Notes: generated from the sequence alone by a model not told the origin. A DNA stretch of 64,000 nucleotides from Sciurus carolinensis (GCF_902686445.1 NW_025920104.1:1674001-1738000); one strand, 5' to 3'; shown: positions 22,103 to 33,815, counted from the first letter of the stretch. Program-made: numbers and translations.

Positions 22103-22245
22103 GCTGGACCAGTAGTCAAAGACGGGTAATGAAGGAGGTGACTATGTACCAACCTAAGACAGGAGCTGCAGCATGCTCTGCAGGCTCTGATGACGGGTAA
22201 GGACATATGCTGACCACTCAGCCTAAGACAGACACGGTCCCGAGC
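22103..22245 (+). promoter_or_regulatory. CTE-like RNA export element
   Basis: Four motifs alternate: AAAGACGGGTAA (22118-22129), CCTAAGACAGG (22153-22163), TGACGGGTAA (22191-22200) and CCTAAGACAG (22222-22231). This is the internal-loop layout of the constitutive transport element of type D retroviruses and related IAP sequences, which binds NXF1/TAP. Arms pair as required: GGACC (22106-22110) with GGTCC (22236-22240), and an apical stem of 22163-22171 with 22178-22187. The element would fold as one long hairpin with two symmetric loops. It stands just before the polypurine tract, its usual place. Confidence 0.88.
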
Positions 22246-22259
22246 CTTAGTTTAATAGT

Positions 22260-22270
22260 AAAGAAGGGGG
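22260..22270 (+). other. Polypurine tract
   Basis: AAAGAAGGGGG lies three bases before the 3' LTR and would prime plus-strand DNA synthesis. Confidence 0.85.
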
Positions 22271-22273
22271 ATA

Positions 22274-22758
22274 TGTCGGGGTTTCCGGGACCCCCAACCT
22301 TGGGCATGGTCAAGATGGCGCCTGATGCTGAGCCAAAAGCGGCCAGCTATACAGTAAACAACCAGTGAATTCCAATGATTGGCTAGTTAACGATGTGATT
22401 AGAGCATGCCCCCCTCGTGTACCTATCCTATGCTTGCACCTGTCCGCGTTTACCTCGTGTACTCTCCCCGATTGGTTGAAGTGTATATAAGCCTGGTGGG
22501 TGGGAGAGTAGCAAGGGGGCTAAGGCTGAAGCTGAGCTGGAAGCTGGAAGTACGCGGAAGCTGGGAGTAAGAAGAAGCCGAGAGAAGAGAAGCTGGAAGT
22601 GCGCGGAAGCTGGGAGTAAGAAGAAGCTGAGAGAAGAGAAGCTGAGAGTGCATGGAAGCTGGGAGTAAGAGAAGTGTAGGAGAGGGACTGTGCATAATAA
22701 ACTTCCAAAGCTTCAGACATTTGTCGTGTCTCTCTCTGCGGCCAGAGGGAGCACGATA
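22274..22758 (+). mobile_element. 3' LTR of IAP-like provirus
   Basis: A 485-bp partner of the LTR at 14998-15483, with the same promoter, tandem-repeat and poly(A) elements. One base is missing next to the inverted CCAAT box. It is followed by the second copy of the TTTAAG target duplication (22759-22764). Confidence 0.95.
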
Positions 22759-22849
22759 TTTAAGGACTGTTTGCTTTTATTTTATGTTGAGTTTTAAGAA
22801 TATCTTACACACTCAAGATAGTAAGTCTTTGCTCAGAGTGTGGTTAACA

Positions 22850-23047
22850 TTTTATTTTTGGTGGTAGATGCTGGAAATTGAACACTGGGGCATTTTCAAG
22901 TAATCTACATCCCCAATTGTTTGTATTTTATTTTTATTTTGAAGATGGGTTCTCACTAAGTTGCTGAGACTGTGCTCAAATTGGGGATCCTCCTTTCTCA
23001 GCCTCCCATGTTTTCAGGTTGACAGGCATGTACACCACACACAGCTT
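22850..23047 (-). repeat. Dimeric B1-ID SINE, antisense
   Basis: Reads as the reverse of a squirrel-type dimer: an ID-like part (box-B-like GAACACTGGGGC on the plus strand), an A-rich linker (TTTTATTTTTATTTT), then a B1-like part with CTCACTAAGTTGCTGAGA and GACAGGCATGTACACCA. It starts 90 bases beyond the provirus. Confidence 0.7.
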
Positions 23048-23364
23048 GCATTTTCATTCAGTCTGTTTCTTGTATTTTTATCCATTGAACCAGGGCATTC
23101 ACTGAGCAGGAGCTTATCAATTTTTCAATCTTTCCTTTTCTAGATTGCACTTTATTGTCAAAACTGGGAATGCTTTGCTTACCCCTAGATTCTGAGATTT
23201 TTCTCATTTTGATTAGTTTTGTTTTATAAATGGTAAGTTTTGGAACTACAATAAACCCCCAACCTCAGGTGTCTGTACTACAGTGTTCAGAGGTGAAAAG
23301 ACTGGATTACAAGGGCTCTAAAATTATCGGTGTGTTAACACATCTAATAATTTGTTTGGAGCAG

Positions 23365-23445
23365 GCTGGGTTACACCTCAGTGGTAGCACAGCATGAGTA
23401 AGGCCTTCAATTTCTTCCCCACTGTGGCCAAAAAAGTATAAATTA
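23365..23445 (+). repeat. ID-type SINE, degenerate
   Basis: A tRNA-like head (GGTTACACCTCAGTGGTAGCAC) and an A/T-rich tail with TAAATTAAATTAA are visible; the middle is eroded. Confidence 0.5.
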
Positions 23446-23464
23446 AATTAATGACTTGAGTGGA

Positions 23465-23757
23465 CTTACTGGGAGGTGTTGAAAACAAGAAGCAAGTCGA
23501 GTTTGACTAGGAGAAGTGGATTCCAGTGTGTGGCCTGGGGGACTGTAAGGTCACTTACTGCCTGTTTCTCTCTTTGTCCCTGATTTCTGGTTGCCAGAGC
23601 ACCTTTTCACTTTTCTGCCCATTGTCTATGAGGTTGCCGCAGCAAAGTTTGCTGACCACACTCTTGATACCATGAGTCAAATAAACCCTGGCTGCTCAGA
23701 GGTGCCCTTGTGAGGTGTATTAGTCACTGTGGGGAGGAGCTAACCAACACACTGCAT
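23465..23757 (+). mobile_element. Possible MaLR-type solo LTR
   Basis: The 3' part has the order typical of rodent MaLR LTRs: CCATGAGTCAAATAAACC (with AATAAA), then a TATTAGTCACTG block and a terminal CTAACCAACACA. The 5' edge is not clear and no internal sequence is present. Confidence 0.4.
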
Positions 23758-23759
23758 GT

Positions 23760-24555
23760 CTTATAGGGTTGCATTTTCCCTCAGGTCCATGACCCACTCT
23801 AAGTTTCGTGTAAGATTTGAGACATAGTTCATTTTCTTTCTCCAGCAGATGTTACCTGCTGTCCGTGCATCACTGTGGACCAAGCCACTCTTTTTTCACT
23901 AAATTGCTCCCTTGTCCTTGTGCAGAGTCAGCTGGACCATTTCTCTGGCCCCCTTCTAGGGCTATGTTCCAAACTGTTGACCCTGTGTCTCTCCCTCTGT
24001 CCACCTCACTGTTGGTCTTTCTGACTGTGGTCATGCAATGATTCTGGAAGTCTGGTGGATCATTTTCCACCAGCTCATTCTCATTTTCAAACTATTTTAT
24101 CTCTCCCAATTCCTCTACCCTTCAATACAAGTTGATGGTGACCTTTTTTGTGTCTAAGAAAGTCTTGATGTGATACTGACAAGCATTTCCTTGCTCCATA
24201 TTTCTTGGTCCTAATTTTTTTCCTGAAATAAAATGGTGCTGTGGCTTTTGCCTCAATCATCAAACAAGAGTTATGAGCTTTGAGAGGAAAGCCTGTTGTA
24301 TCAACATACACTTCTCTTCAATGGGTGTTTTCTTTATCCTGATGTCACATAGACACTCTTCTCATCATTCCTTTTTGGACAGAGACTTCCTCTGGCCCTT
24401 CCACAGGGCAGGTTTGCTGGCAGCAAGTTCTCTATTTGCCTTCTCTCGAGAGTGTCTCCCTTACCTCTTCATTCTGAAGGGTGTTTCCCTTGCATGGAGA
24501 ATTTTGAGAAAAATTGAACTCAGAAAAGACAGGTCAAGTGGGAGTGCTAATTTAC
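23760..24555. other. No recognisable feature
   Basis: Short frames only; no repeat family or gene recognised. Confidence 0.4.
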
Positions 24556-25785
24556 TTTTTTTTATGAAATTTTTTATTTATTCTAATTAGTTATACATGA
24601 CAGTAGAATGCATTTATATATTTCATTAAATCATATATAAATGGAGCTTAATTATCATTTTTTCTGGTTGTACATATTGTAGCATCACATCAGTCATGCA
24701 GTTATATATGTATATGAGGTTATAATGTCTGTATCACTCTACTGTCCTTCCTAACCTCATATCGCTTCCCCTCCCTTCACACCGCTCTACCTAATATAAT
24801 GTAATTCTATTCTACCCTAGAACCCTGACCTCTTATTGTGAATTAGCCTCCACATATCAGAGAAAATATTCAAGCCTTGCTTTTTTGGTTTATTTTGTTT
24901 TGCATGATATTCTCTACCTCCATCCATTTCCTGGAAATGCCATAATTTTATTCATCTATAAAGCTGAATACTACTTCATTAGGTGTGTGTTTGTGTGTGT
25001 ATGTGTGTGTGTGTGTGTGTGCGTGTGTGTGTATGTGGTATGGGTAGGTATTTCACATTTCCTTTCTCTTCTCATCTATTTAAAGGCACCTAGGTTGCTT
25101 ACATAGTTTAATTATTGTGAGTTGAGCTGCTATAAACACTGATGTAGCTGCATCTGTGTAGTATGCTGATTTTAAATCATTTGGGTATAAACCAAGGAGC
25201 AGGGTAGCTGGATTAAATTGTGGTTCCTTTCCATGTTCTCTGAGGAATCTCCATACTACTTTCCGTAATGGTTGCACTAATTTGCATTCCCACCAACAAC
25301 ATATGAGTGTAATTTTTCACCACATTCTCAACAACATTTATTGTTACTTGTGTTCTGAATAATTGCCATTTGGATTGAAATGAGGTAAAATCTTAGATTA
25401 GTTTTGATCTTCATGTCTCTTATTGCTAGAGATGTATAACATTTTTTCATATATTTATTGATTGATGCATCCTAGAGATTAATGCTTTATCTGAGGTGCA
25501 TGTGGTAAAGATTTTCTCCCAGGTTGTAGACTCTCTTTATTTTATGATTGTTTCTTTTGCTGAAAAAAGCTTTTTAGTTTGAGTCCATCTCATTAATTGA
25601 TTGTTGATTTAACTTCTTGTACTTTAGGGGTCTTATTAGGAAGTCAGATCCTAGGCCAACATGGTGAAGATTTGGGCCTACTGTTTCTTCTAGTAGATGC
25701 AGGTTCTCTGTCTAATGTGTAAGTTTATAATCTACTTTGAGCTGTTTTCTGTTTATGTACAGAGTTAGAGATAAAGTATAAATTC
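24556..25785 (-). mobile_element. LINE-1 3' end, minus strand (3' segment of an inverted insertion)
   Basis: Reads antisense: a T-run (24556-24563, the A-tail), 3' UTR, then the end of ORF2. Recognisable pieces are GCATGATATTCTCTACCTCC and CACTAATTTGCATTCCCACC, both antisense LINE-1 signatures. It stops at about 25785, the point in ORF2 where the oppositely oriented piece at 25874-26165 ends. A TG microsatellite interrupts it at 24983-25036. Confidence 0.8.
24983..25036 (+). repeat. (TG)n microsatellite
   Basis: About 54 bases of TG/GT repeats with a few A and C interruptions, inside the LINE-1 segment. Confidence 0.95.
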
Positions 25786-25873
25786 ATTTTTTTTTTGTGA
25801 TTCTGGGTATTGAACCCTGGGTTTTGTGCTAGCAAGGCAAGCACTCTACCAACTGAGCTATCTCCCCAGCCCA
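25786..25873 (-). repeat. ID SINE, well preserved, antisense
   Basis: The reverse strand reads GGGCTGGGGAGATAGCTCAG at its start, a tRNA-like box A, then a box B with GGGTTCAATACCC and an A-tail. ATTCATTTTT flanks both sides and is the probable target duplication. It is inserted at the junction of the two LINE-1 pieces. Confidence 0.85.
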
Positions 25874-26165
25874 CTATATTCATTTTTGAAAAAATAAGAA
25901 TCCCTGAATAACCAAAGCAATTCTTTACCAAGAAAAGTGAAGCAGGAGTCATCACAATACCAGACCTCAATTTTTTCTACAGAGCTATAGTAATGAAAAC
26001 AGCCTGGTATATGCACCAACACAGACACTTAGAGTAGTGGTTCAGATAGAATATACAGAGACACACCCACATAAATACAGTTGTCATGTACTAGACAAAG
26101 GTACCAAAAACATTAACTAGAGAAAAGATAGCCTATTCAAAAATAGTGCTGGAGAAAATGGGAAT
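25874..26165 (+). mobile_element. LINE-1 ORF2 segment, plus strand (inverted 5' segment)
   Basis: Sense ORF2 sequence from the region after the reverse transcriptase core: AAGCAGGAGTCATCACAATA, CAGACCT and ACTAGACAAAGGTACCAAAAA are family signatures. Stops break the frame. Its end corresponds to the ORF2 position where the antisense piece starts, indicating one LINE-1 split by an inversion. Confidence 0.8.
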
Positions 26166-26214
26166 CCACAGGTAACAAAATGAAATTAAACTTTTAGCTC
26201 TCACCCTGCTTTTG

Positions 26215-26370
26215 GGTTTGAATACAAGATTCTCTTTGGTGGAGTCAGACAGTCTGGACTTCATGATAATATTAGTACAGCTGTGTGAATGTACTAAAAT
26301 CAATAGGAATTTGCATTTTGAAATGGTGGCATTTACAGCATACAAATTATTTTTCATTTTTATTAAAAAA
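26215..26370 (+). mobile_element. Ancient LINE-1 (L1M-type) 3' end
   Basis: The order GTACAGCTGTGTGAATGTACTAAAA, an ATTTGCATTTTGAAATGGTGG block and a short A-run near 26365 resembles the 3' end of old mammalian L1M families (first quoted string shortened in meaning to the first 20 bases). Confidence 0.45.
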
Positions 26371-27228
26371 AATTCCTTGGGTTATGGGGGACCAACCTTG
26401 TTCAGGTCCCCTGGACTTGGGAACAGCTGTGTAGGCTGTGCCCCAGGCTGTCACACAGGCCCAGAACAGCTGTGCTCATTCCAGTGCTTGTTGCTATGAT
26501 CCGGGGGTCTTGTAATTTTTGAACAGAGGGCACTGTGTTTTGATGTTACACCAGGTCCTAGAAAGTGTGTGACCAGTTTTGCTTGGAGTGAAGTGCTGCT
26601 GTGGAACTCTGATTATTTCCTTCGTGGGAGGATAATGGGCCCATTTCCTCACACATTTTGTGAAGAGTAGCTCAGCTTTTCAAAGTGAGATTTAACTTGC
26701 CTTGTGTGCCCTCTCTGGTGGGAAACTCCTTGGTTCTCCATGCATGTATTCCACCCTGTTGTAGCTGGTGATGCTGCAGATCTGAGAAAGTGATGCCAGG
26801 GTCAATTGATGTGGGGATAGCATGGTGTATGGACAGGCATCAATCAGGCAATCTTGGGGAGTCTCTCACTAGGCCAGGTATACTGGCTTAGGCACCAAGA
26901 GCTAAGCAATAGGATGTTTTGAATGACTAGGAAGATTGTTACTGGAACAATCAAGGAGTTGGTCAGTTTCTTTGTCTCCTAAACAATATGCCCCCTTGGG
27001 CCCTTGACATCTTGTTTATGAGGGATGTTCTCTTAGCTGTTTGGCAGTTCATGTTCTAGATGGAGGACATTAGTTGCATGTGAGTTTCAGTACTGTGAGG
27101 TCTTTCTGAAGAGGGAAAGAGGTTTGCCTTCCTTATCAGTGAAGAATCCAGTGTTTCAAGTTAGCAGCTTTCATAAAAAGTACAAAGTGGTTACAAAACC
27201 CTCCATATGAGAGTCAGAGCATAGGGGC
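26371..27228. other. No recognisable feature
   Basis: Single-copy-looking DNA with no long frame or repeat signature that I recognise. Confidence 0.4.
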
Positions 27229-27330
27229 TGTTGTTGTGGCTCTGTGGTGTAGCACTGGCCTGGCATGTGTAATGCTCTGGTTCAATTCTTGGAACTGCAA
27301 ATAATTAAACAAATTAAATTAAATTAAGGA
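27229..27330 (+). repeat. ID-type SINE with A/T tail
   Basis: A tRNA-like head (GTTGTGGCTCTGTGGTGTAG), box-B-like GGTTCAATTCTTGG, and a tail of AAATTAAATTAAATTAA, typical of squirrel ID copies. Confidence 0.65.
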
Positions 27331-29419
27331 CCATTGATGACTAAGTAAATATATTATAAGGAAAAAGAGTCATCAGTGAGGTTCCCCAGCTGGGGTGGGA
27401 GCTATGAGGGAACAAGAGTTCAGCATATGACAAGTGCTCATGAAAGAGCCTGTTGCAGTAATGGCTCTGTCAAAGAGTTTGTTTTTTCTAGTAAAGAAAC
27501 AGCACTTCTTTTCTGCCTAACACTGAAACTTTGCAGAAGGGAAGGACTTTCTGTTGACCTTGGCTGTGTTTGCATATTAACTCAACTTTCATTGCCTAAA
27601 ACTCTTTCAATAAACACTTTTCCATGGCCAGGCCTGTCAAGAAACTTCCCACAACTTGGCTCACATTCCAACCTGTCATCAGTGAGAAGATGTCTGCCCT
27701 CACAGCAGTCCTCCACAGTCACAGAAGGATGTGACAGCAACTCTGCTTTGAGTTTCCACCCTGAAAGCAGAGACATAGTATAAATCCAACTAACAACTAA
27801 GCTTAGACCTAACCAGAACTGACTACAGGTCTCAGGTGGGTGACAGCAGAATACTGTAACAGCCAGGTCTGATTTTGTGTTGTGATGTCTGGCCTCTTTT
27901 TCCATGCCTCTGACCCTTTGGACAGGAAGTTCTCCTGACCTCTTCCTCCAGATCCTTCCTTGACCCTAACTCACTTGTCACTGATCCGTGTGGCCCCATG
28001 TTCTGGGATGAACATGCCTAAATCCACATCAATTCCCATAAGATGTGATCCAAGTCTTTGTCAAAGGTTATGATTTCTTCTGTGAATTCGATCAAATGCT
28101 TTCTGATTTCATCCAGTGCTTCATGGGTGCATCATGGAGATTTGGGGATTCCTGAAAGATGGTTCAGTGGAGGGGGAGACTCTGCATCTCTTAATCCCAA
28201 GGGAAAAGTCCTGCAGGGTTCCCAGTAGACACAACCTGCTATTTTTTATTTGTCAAGGGATTCATAAGGAACCATTGCAACACGATGTGGTTTGTTCAGC
28301 TGAAAAGAGTTTTTTGGCAAATGGAGTTTTTTTCTTTATAAAAATTTTGTCTTTTCTGGTTTTGTAGTAGGTTCTCCAGGTGTAATTCAGTTTGGCCTGA
28401 GTATCTGGGCTCCAGGCATCCTCCCACCTGAGAGCTGATAAAAGAACTTGTGACTCCATACCCAACTCTCTTTTTAACCCTTCTTGCAACACCTGAGTAT
28501 TTATTTCCTTTGGAAACTTCCAGTTCCCTACATAATCCACACAAACATACCCAGGATAATGCCTACAGGATCAATAGAAGAGTAGAGGGACGCTATTTGA
28601 ATATTGACTTCAGGTGGCATGAAATGTCTTTCTGAAAAATATTTCCTAAAGGGATCGGGGGAAGATGCACACAAAGGGGAAATGGTTCCCAGAAGAAATA
28701 TGAAGATTTGGTATTGCATATGGAGTTTGTTTCTGGCATTGTTTTTGAGGGTGCTTTCTTGTCCCTGGGGTATTTTCTGGGGCAGGCAAGAGGAATCCAG
28801 GTCACACACACAGCAGGGCACATACTACATAGTTTGGCCTGGCTGATGAGCCTTATTCAGCAAAGCTGACATCAGAATGCTAGTTCTCCTTGCTCAAGAT
28901 CTTACCACACACCACATAAGTCACACTCCCTCAGGCTACTCCAGAGCAGTAAGAGCTAGATTACCAGAGACCCACCCTGTTTTCATGGAGGGCAAAGAGA
29001 TAGCAGTGATGTGCAAGGTGGGAAGGTACTGCTGGTTCTCACAATAATGTCTAATATCTGTCCTTCCTTTGATGACCCACTTCAGGCTGGGGACACTTTC
29101 CCACATGTCCTTACATTTTGTCCACACACTCCCTGAGAAATATTTCCTTAGCCAGTCAGGATCCCTGGTCATGCATAGCTGAGCTGAGCTGCTCACACCA
29201 GCAGAAACTTGAAGAACAAATACACTCTACACTGTCACACAAGAGTCAGGCTGCACAGCTCACATACAATGCCTCTTTAGGGGAAGAATTGTAGGACACC
29301 TGGTCCTTCAGAGGACTGCTGTAACACTTCCACCAGTACCTCCACTTGGACCAATGCAGGAGCCATGGAGCAGAGAATGCAAGATAACAATGAATGCAGC
29401 CAATTGACCACAGAGTGCC
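27331..29419. other. No recognisable gene
   Basis: Frames of up to 135 codons exist (27376-27783 plus, 27582-27905 minus) but overlap on opposite strands and show no domain that I can name. Nothing else stands out. Confidence 0.4.
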
Positions 29420-29675
29420 AGTGGTTCCTGTGCCCCTGCTTTAGAGAAATAAGATGGGACTAGCATGGTTCCATGTCCACATTGGACCAGGGGCTCCTGT
29501 GCCCCTTCTTCAGAGGTCTAAAATGGGACAAGCATGGTCTTGTGACCACACCAGACCAAGGGCAACAGTGCTCCTCCTTTAGAGCTGTAAGATGGGACTA
29601 GCATGACTCTGTGATCACACCAGACCAGGAGCTCCTGTTTCCCTGCTTTAGGGTTGTAAAGATGGGAATGAGGAC
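29420..29675 (+). repeat. Minisatellite of about 70-bp units
   Basis: GATGGGACTAGCATG or a close variant recurs near 29452, 29523, 29592 and 29661, with GACCAGGGGCTCCTGTGCCC in between. Three and a half diverged units are visible. Confidence 0.8.
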
Positions 29676-29957
29676 TTCACTTCAGGTAAGCACACTACAG
29701 AAGGTGATCTAATATAACCCTCACAGTTCCTTGGCAGTAGCAAGTGATTATCGGGTTCCAGAGAAACTTCCCATTGTCAAGAATCACAAACAGGCATCAG
29801 GGTCTCAAGTTTCAGATCTAGAAGCAAAATCTGACTGACTGGCCCTGTGTTGTGGAGCCACACTTTGATTATGTTTCAAAGTTGTGCCATTCCTTGTACT
29901 GATCAGATGGGAACTGGTAAAAAGTAAATGAAATTTTAAAATTCAGGGTATCTCTAG

Positions 29958-30150
29958 GCACAATAGCATGTTTCTGACTTCCTAGATATTTAGCAGGATG
30001 AGATAGGAGGATGGTGAGTTTGAAGCTAGCCTCAGCATCTTTGCAAGCCCTTAAGCAACTTAGACAATGTCTCAAAATAAAACATAAACAAAGGTCTAGG
30101 GAATGTAGCTCTATGGGTGCAATCCATGATACCACCAAATAAAATACCAG
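29958..30150 (+). repeat. Dimeric B1-ID SINE, sense
   Basis: A B1-like part (TAGGAGGATGGTGAGTTTGA, GCCTCAGCATCTTTGC, AATGTCTCAAAATAAAA) is followed by an ID-like part (GGGAATGTAGCTCTATGGG). The order and A-rich linker are those of the squirrel-type dimer. Confidence 0.75.
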
Positions 30151-31676
30151 AACATAAAATGACATAATATAAAATATAATAAAATCCAGAATCTCAGTTG
30201 ACCAGTCACACATGAAGCACCCAGTGTCACATGAGGCTCGTACCATCTTCATAGACCCTCTGGAGCAAGGACTCAGCCAGGAACAGGCATCTGCTTTCCA
30301 GTCCCTTCTGCCTCTCATAGGTCTGCACCTGTATCCTACACACACTTACATTGCTTTGATTCCCATTGTTTGGGCAAACAAAAACATGGAGCTGCTTGGC
30401 TCTGCCCCAGTTGGTTCCACTTTGCTCCCAGGGCCCACAGATCAAAAGTCATGCTCATTTCTAGAAATGCTCCTTAATTTAGAAATATCTAATTTCTGTT
30501 ACAAAGATAAATTGAGTTGGCTCACTTTATGATGTGTGTGGAATGTTTTCAAACACAATCTTGATTGAGTCAGCCAAATCCTGGGCCTTGGTCTCACTTT
30601 ACAGACAGCAGTGGCCAGGTTGGGACAGGCTCTGCTGCAGCTTGGCCTCAGATTGGGGTTGCTAGCTTTCACAGCTGAGGCTGCAGTTCTTAATTGTTCT
30701 GATTTTACTAATTTATTTTGAGACATGTGGTCACTATTGCCAAGGCTGGCCAGGGATTTGCTGTCTTCTGTCTCATTCTCTTGAGGAACTTGATTGAAAG
30801 AACACATCACTGAGTCTGTCTCAGACCATTTCTCTCAAGGCTGCCTGATTCCCTGGTACAGCCTGGTACCTTCCTTCCAAGGGTCCACAGCTTTACCTTT
30901 ACAGGGAAAGGGGTTAAGTCCAGGATGAAAAGGCTTGCAAGTCAGGGGCCTTGAACTAGGCAGCTGCAGGACTGAAAGAAGGTAGCTCCCCAGTTTTCTA
31001 CAGTGGCTCAGTGGGGCTTCTATCATTCACAGTGTGTTCTAGATTGAGGTTCTGCCACTGTCTGCCATCTTGTTCACTTTGTTAACTCCTTAACCTCCTG
31101 TAGACACTTCTTGAGAATGGGAACAGCTAATGCAAGGCTTTCAAGGAACATTCAGGGGTCTGTGACTGATCAGTAATGTTTCTTGTTGTCCTCCTCAGCC
31201 TGTAGTCCCTCCCACTAATTGGCAAGGAATGGAGAGTACCAGGGCTTAAAATCACATTTCTATACAAGGTTCTTAAAATTTGTGACTCAAAACTAATGTG
31301 CATGTGATGCATCTCAAGCTCTTGTGTGATGTTCCTTCTGACACAGGCAGCTGGGGCTCCTGAGATCCCACCTGCCTGGAGACCTGTAGACACCCCTGAT
31401 CAGCTTGCTGCAGATCACACCTGGCACAGAGGCCCAATAAAATGTTGGTACTGCACCACCTCACTTCTGAGACACTGCTCATGAGATGTATCTGTGACCC
31501 TGCTGGAGTGGGCAGACCCTTTGTTTCATCTCCCTCTGAAAACCTCTGTCAATTCTTCCAGTTGAAATTTGCCTTCTTGCTGGATTACCCTAGTAAGATT
31601 TCCTAAGACAATAGTGATCATACCCAAGGTCTTGTTGATCCTGTTCAAACTCTTTACTACTGAGTCTTACCTCAAG
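30151..31676. other. No recognisable feature
   Basis: Short frames on both strands, no domain or repeat identified. A weak B1-like piece may lie at 30712-30765. Confidence 0.35.
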
Positions 31677-31790
31677 GCTTTTTTTATTTTATTAAGAGAG
31701 AGGGTCTCATTATATTGCTGAGGTTGGCCTTGAATTTGAGATCTTCCTCCTCCAGCCCCTTCAGTAACTGGAAACACTGGCTTGGCTTCC
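31677..31790 (-). repeat. B1-type SINE, antisense
   Basis: TTTTTATTTTATTAAGAGAG, then GGGTCTCATTATATTGCTGAGG and a GCCTTGAATTTGAGATC block, the reverse of a B1-like monomer. Confidence 0.6.
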
Positions 31791-33545
31791 ACTCTAGCAA
31801 CTTTTATGATCTCACAGAGAAACTAAAAATTCTGTGTAGTATTATGGCTTTTAAGTTACTGATACAGCTCTGGGAAGACAGAACCCAGAACACATGAAAG
31901 GTGAATGGTAGACTTTTGGACAGGCTATGCCTGAGGGAGAGTATGACAGAGGACCTACAGCTACCCACATCTGGGCAGCATTGCTGGATCTAAGCTCTCA
32001 GTCCTACAGGGTTTATAGATATACCAGTAAGCTAGGACTTAGAAAGAGAGTCTTCAAGGCTATAAAGTTCAAATATTACATCAGGATATCAGTGGTTGAG
32101 AAGTTAGCTTGTATTTGAAAATTATTTGTTCAATTGAGTTACCAGGAAGCCAGAGCCAGAAAAAGCAAGATCACAAAAACCAAACTCTCTGAGGCAGGAC
32201 AGCAATACATCCTCCTCCAGAACCCAGGGAGGATACTTCCCTGATAGCAGGGGCAGATTCCAGGCACATGTTCAGTAGAGTCACTAAATATATTCAACTC
32301 TACTTAATGAGTAAAATGTCACATTCTGGGGTGGAGACTTTGGGTGGTGAGACGTGTCACAGAGGGAGACCCATGAAGAGTGCAGCATGACCAAAACCCA
32401 CCTATGTGTGTAGGAACAACAGAAAGCAGATACCTGCCTGCACCACGGATGTTCCTTTTTCTTCTGCCCTGGCACCTGTGTCCTGAGTGTTGCCTCCCTT
32501 ACACTCAACATGAGTGTGCAGAGTCTTGGTATTGATGTAGTTGTGCTTTTCTGTGATTCAGCTCTTTGAGAACTGAAGAACCACTGGGGTTAATAACAAA
32601 AATCGCAAAGCAAAGTCTGTGAAACAGATTAACTGCCACACACAGGGTAGACAGTGACTGGATGGTTTCCTGAAGGAAACAAAAAGTGTTTATTCTCCAA
32701 AGGATTATAACATTCCATAATCCACCCAACATGCCAGTCACAGCATTCAGAGAGAATCCAGACTTTCTTGACCTACAGAGAACCAGCAAAATGAAAAAAG
32801 TTCTTAAAGGAATAGACAGAGACCAACCTGAATACAACAGAGAACACTGGAGTTTTCAGATACTGAATCTAAAGACCTGTTTAACAACACTCCACATGAG
32901 AATGAAAACACTCTCAAAAGTAATGGAAAGGTGGAGAAATCTGCTGTATTCTGTCCTATGACAGGACCATTCATGAATTTGCAAACAAAGACATTTTCAG
33001 GAGAAAGAAGAGGAGGACAGTTTCCAGGATATCTGCCTTGATGGCCTGGGTAGGGAATTCTTCATGCAGAAGCAGGGGACCAGAAAGAAAGGTTGATCCC
33101 AGAAGTGTGCATGTTACAAGACTGAGAGAGACTGGCTCCCCCAGGACATGCAAACCATATGACCCATTTTCTGCATATAGGACCCCTATACCAAATGATC
33201 AATATGTACACAATTTAAGGTCACTTTCAGATAAATCCTGCATTATTATAGTTCTCTTCTTTTAATAAAAGTAAGAGGTGAATGGTTGGAGAATTTGAAA
33301 ATATACATATATATTTTCTTATATCTCTAGAAAATACATAAATTTGGTATATATCTCCAGAGTCTGTGTGTAATGCACCTATGTCAGTTTCATTGAGATA
33401 CAAGATTTAAAATCAGGGACTTAATGGATTAAAACATGTATGAAAAGGAAAAGTTAAAAGTTGTCTAGTGAGTCTTCCCTTTGTTTTCTTTCTTCTAGAT
33501 GTTTTCACCTTCTTCTGCCAGGTGAGGCCCCTGTGACTCATTGCC
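31791..33545. other. No recognisable feature
   Basis: No gene or repeat family recognised in this stretch; frames are short. Confidence 0.35.
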
Positions 33546-33811
33546 CATTTAACTCAGGTATGTTCATGTCACCTTCATTGCTTTACTCCTGGGGATTGAT
33601 CACAAGTGTCCTTAATCTAAGTTATACCCCAAATCCTTTTTTCAGTGACTTTTATTTGTACTTATGAGAGTAGAATGTATTTTAATATATTATACATATG
33701 TGGAGAAAAAATTCTCATTCTACTGATGATGTAGATTTATACCAGTCTTGTAATCATGTAAGCACTTAGGACAATAATTCTTTTTCAAAATTTGAGACTG
33801 TCTCACTATGT
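33546..33811 (-). repeat. Left half of a SINE interrupted by the ERV1 array
   Basis: An antisense ID-like block (ACTCCTGGGGATTGATCACA to CCCCAAATCC, about 33570-33645) is followed after other sequence by an antisense B1 start (GAGACTGTCTCACTATGTTG, 33793-33812). The B1 sequence resumes at 50000, beyond the ERV1 array, so the array was inserted into it. Confidence 0.55.
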
Positions 33812-33815
33812 TGCT
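33812..33815. other. Target-site duplication, left copy (TGCT)
   Basis: TGCT flanks the left LTR here and the right LTR at 50000-50003. Four bases is the usual duplication for gammaretrovirus-like integrases. The short length alone is weak; the SINE reading through both sides strengthens it. Confidence 0.65.

Noticed and set aside
25786..25873. tRNA gene
   Set aside because: The tRNA-like head belongs to an ID SINE with A-tail and target duplication.
27582..27905. 107-codon minus-strand frame as a lectin-like gene
   Set aside because: A hydrophobic stretch and several cysteines looked suggestive, but no family motif is in the proper order and the opposite strand is open as well.
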